Assembly (NCBI GenBank): GCA_021775385.1
Contig: JAJFHW010000009.1
Span: forward strand, 1-18,164
Direction of reading: 5' to 3'
DNA: 18,164 nt
From: Hyphomicrobiales bacterium
GTDB lineage: Bacteria > Pseudomonadota > Alphaproteobacteria > Rhizobiales > HXMU1428-3
The notes beneath the pieces were generated by a model. The model saw only the letters and a program-made list of their open reading frames with translations, was not told the origin of the DNA and did not search any database. Positions 15,914 to 18,164 of the stretch are shown here, in pieces; position 1 is the stretch's first letter; each line of letters begins with the position of its first letter. The translations under genes were made by a program, and so were the position numbers.

Positions 15914-18136
15914 CTAGCCCTTACGCTTCTCTTTAAGAAAAGGCGGAATGTCCGTAATTGTTTCTTCTTCATCCAAAGGTAAAGATCCAACACCAGTTTT
16001 ATTCAGTTCTAATGTCGGATAACGCTCAGCAGGAGTTTCAGGTCGAGATGGTACCCAATCTTCCTGAGGTTGATTTTGATGTGGATGATTTTGTTGAACT
16101 TGTGATGGATCCTTTAAGGTAGGCCCATCTGAATTTTGTTCAGGCTCTGTAGAAGGATGCATTTTATAATGCTCTTCCATTCTTAAGTCATACTCACCTT
16201 TCGGAGCTTTTCCTCTTAATTGAGGCTGAGGCGGGCCACCAACAGGTTGAGCAGATTGTAAATTACGCTGCTCGTCTTGATCTCTTTGAGCTTTGCCTCT
16301 GTTATTGTCAGGTCTGTGATCATGCCGGTCTCGAGACGCATGATCCTGAAATTCTTTTTCCTGATATCTAGGGTCACGAGTTTGCTCACCCGGAGTTTCA
16401 TATGGCATTTGTTTATCTGTCCGATCACCATCAGGTCTTTGAGGAGCGATAAACGCTCCATCACCTTGACGATGCTCTTGAACAGGCTCTTGGTTTAAAG
16501 GCTCATGACTTAGAGTTTCATGGCTTAAAGGCCCTTGATTTAAAACCTCTTGAGAAGGTTCATATATCTCAGTTTCTTGCTTCCGGTTTCGTCCCGTTAA
16601 GCGACTAAAAAAGCCACCCTTTTTCTTAGGTTCAGCTTCTTTAAACTGACCTTCTGGCGCCTTATAAGCACGTAATTGATTTTGTCCAGTAACAGGCAAA
16701 TCTTCCATACTAGGCATGCGGCGCATTGAGCGATCAACACTTTGCGGCGCACCAGCGACAAATTCACGTCCTGTCATAGGGTTATTTGCACCTGGTGTTG
16801 CAGGTGGCGAATAACTAGCATCACTATCAGGAGACATAAAGCGAGGCGGTTTGTTCACAATCTGAACATTACCCCGTCCTCCATTAGATTGCCCACCATT
16901 TGGTCCACCATCTTGCCCTTGAGGCAAAGGACGGTCACCCTTTTGTCCGTTAGTTCCTACAAGAGATTGAGGAGGTTGAGGACGCAAACGTCCAGACGAA
17001 TTATGCAATGCCGGATCACCTTGCCTCCCCCCTTGGCCATTATTAAGAGCAGCAGGTTGGTCAGCAGCACCATCTAGAGACTGTAGACGTTCATTTAAAC
17101 CAAGTGTATTTTGTTCAATCGTAGCATCAATTTCCATCCGGCGACGGTCAGCTTCTTGATGCATAGATTCTGGGTGTCCACGATTGAGCCCCGATGCAAC
17201 TAAAGAAACCCTTAAATAGCCCTCTAATTGCTCATCAAAAGTTGCACCAACAATAATATTCGCGTTCAGGTCAACTTCTTGCCTGATCCGGCTTGCCACT
17301 TCATCCACTTCAAACAAAGTCATATCTTGACCACCCGAAATAGAAATGAGTAATCCTTTAGCCCCTGCAAGGGAAATATCATCAATCAACGGATTGGAAA
17401 TCGCTTCTTCGGCAGCTTTGCGTGCACGGCCCTCGCCATGCGCAACGCCCGTTCCCATAACGGCAGCGCCCATTTCAGTAATCACGGTTTTCACATCCGC
17501 AAAATCAAGATTGATCAATCCTTCTTTCATGATGAGATCAGTTACACAAGCAACACCAGAATTCAAAACAGAATCAGCCAAGCAAAATGAATCAGAAAAT
17601 GTGGTTTGCTCATTTGCCAAGCGAAATAAATTTTGATTTGGAATGACAATCATCGTGTCAACATATTGGCGAAGCTGCTCAATACCAGATTCAGCAATCC
17701 GCATACGACGCTGACCTTCAAATTGGAAAGGCTTCGTCACAACAGCAACGGTAAGAACTCCTAGTTCTTGCGCTATACGAGCAATAACCGGTGCAGCACC
17801 TGTCCCAGTGCCACCACCCATGCCACAAGCAATAAAAACCATATGAACTTCAGAAAGAAGCTCTTTCATTTCTTCCATAACTTCTTCGGCAGCACCCTCC
17901 CCAATTTCTGGGTTCGAGCCAGCACCAAGCCCTTCAGTCAGGTTAACCCCCAACTGCAAGCGAACATCAGCACCAGAAGTAGATAGCGCTTGTGCGTCAG
18001 TGTTTGCCGCAACAAACTCAACACCATGCAGCCCAGATGCGATCATATTATTAACCGCATTGCCACCAGCACCACCAACACCCATCACAATTATGCGTGG
18101 GCGTAATTCTTGAAAATTATGGACATTTGAACTCAT
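15914..18136 (-). CDS. ftsZ: Cell division protein FtsZ with very long C-terminal linker
   Basis: Tubulin-like GTPase that forms the cytokinetic ring. The start chosen is the ATG at 18136: GGGGAAA sits just upstream and the product then begins [15 protein letters not shown], directly before the GTPase core. The in-frame GTG at 18163 would add nine residues without support. The core spans about 12-318. It includes [13 protein letters not shown] (19-31), the tubulin signature GGGTGTG (107-113), the NQNLF loop (167-171) and the T7 synergy loop NLDFAD (209-214). The remaining ~420 residues are a low-complexity linker rich in Q, P, G, N, D, R and E, ending in [12 protein letters not shown], a variant of the conserved peptide that binds FtsA and other partners. 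Total length is 740, long even among alphaproteobacteria. A four-unit pentapeptide repeat lies in the linker. ftsA and ftsQ would lie beyond the right edge. Confidence 0.97.
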   Translation of the reverse strand: MSSNVHNFQELRPRIIVMGVGGAGGNAVNNMIASGLHGVEFVAANTDAQALSTSGADVRLQLGVNLTEGLGAGSNPEIGEGAAEEVMEEMKELLSEVHMVFIACGMGGGTGTGAAPVIARIAQELGVLTVAVVTKPFQFEGQRRMRIAESGIEQLRQYVDTMIVIPNQNLFRLANEQTTFSDSFCLADSVLNSGVACVTDLIMKEGLINLDFADVKTVITEMGAAVMGTGVAHGEGRARKAAEEAISNPLIDDISLAGAKGLLISISGGQDMTLFEVDEVASRIRQEVDLNANIIVGATFDEQLEGYLRVSLVASGLNRGHPESMHQEADRRRMEIDATIEQNTLGLNERLQSLDGAADQPAALNNGQGGRQGDPALHNSSGRLRPQPPQSLVGTNGQKGDRPLPQGQDGGPNGGQSNGGRGNVQIVNKPPRFMSPDSDASYSPPATPGANNPMTGREFVAGAPQSVDRSMRRMPSMEDLPVTGQNQLRAYKAPEGQFKEAEPKKKGGFFSRLTGRNRKQETEIYEPSQEVLNQGPLSHETLSHEPLNQEPVQEHRQGDGAFIAPQRPDGDRTDKQMPYETPGEQTRDPRYQEKEFQDHASRDRHDHRPDNNRGKAQRDQDEQRNLQSAQPVGGPPQPQLRGKAPKGEYDLRMEEHYKMHPSTEPEQNSDGPTLKDPSQVQQNHPHQNQPQEDWVPSRPETPAERYPTLELNKTGVGSLPLDEEETITDIPPFLKEKRKG
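16484..16543 (-). repeat. Four tandem 15-bp repeats in the ftsZ linker
   Basis: Units at 16484-16498, 16499-16513, 16514-16528 and 16529-16543 encode LNQEP, LSHEP, LSHET and LNQGP (listed from the protein C-terminal side). The period is exactly five codons, so unit gain or loss would keep the frame. The second and third units are the most similar pair in protein sequence. Confidence 0.8.
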
Positions 18137-18164
18137 TTGTTTCCCCGCTTCATAAGGAAGCACA

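Overview
The window is chromosomal DNA from an alphaproteobacterium, most likely of the Hyphomicrobiales/Rhizobiales type. The evidence is the gene order ftsZ-lpxC-bamD-(ligA) on the minus strand next to uvrD/pcrA, the DUF3754 gene, prmA and a three-domain pepP. The FtsZ has a very long disordered linker and an alphaproteobacterial-style C-terminal peptide. Base composition looks moderate to AT-rich by eye. I cannot name the genus.

Layout. 1-2242 (+) is the 3' part of a UvrD/PcrA helicase gene, cut by the window edge. 2243-3908 looks like an accessory islet. It holds a small lipoprotein gene (-), a 45-base degenerate second copy of the uvrD 3' end, and an AT-rich gene for an unknown polytopic membrane protein (+). 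4311-8985 (+) holds a DUF3754/TMEM143-type membrane protein, prmA (ribosomal protein L11 methyltransferase) and pepP (Xaa-Pro aminopeptidase). An FAD-dependent monooxygenase (9030-10139, +) follows pepP closely. From 10361 to the right edge all genes are on the minus strand: ligA, bamD, lpxC and ftsZ. These are core DNA-ligation, outer-membrane assembly, lipid A and division functions. bamD, lpxC and ftsZ each have a convincing intrinsic terminator, so they appear to be separate transcription units.

The most unusual content is not protein coding. The gaps of the plus-strand half contain a family of structured repeats (copies near 3974-4081, 5797-6015, 7010-7140 and 10185-10305). They share a skeleton: GAAGAAGG(G)AG, a hairpin, (GG)ACATGG, one or two hairpins, a further hairpin, then AATAGCC(C)GTGAGA. 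Stem sequences differ between copies while pairing is kept, which indicates a conserved structure. Two copies end at the ribosome-binding sites of prmA and pepP. One lies between convergent genes inside a 14-bp perfect inverted repeat. One carries an extra module that recurs alone between bamD and lpxC. I do not recognise this family as a named RNA or repeat class. It could be an RNA element or a miniature mobile/palindromic element.

A second unusual point is the duplicated uvrD 3' end, which suggests past insertion or rearrangement at that site.
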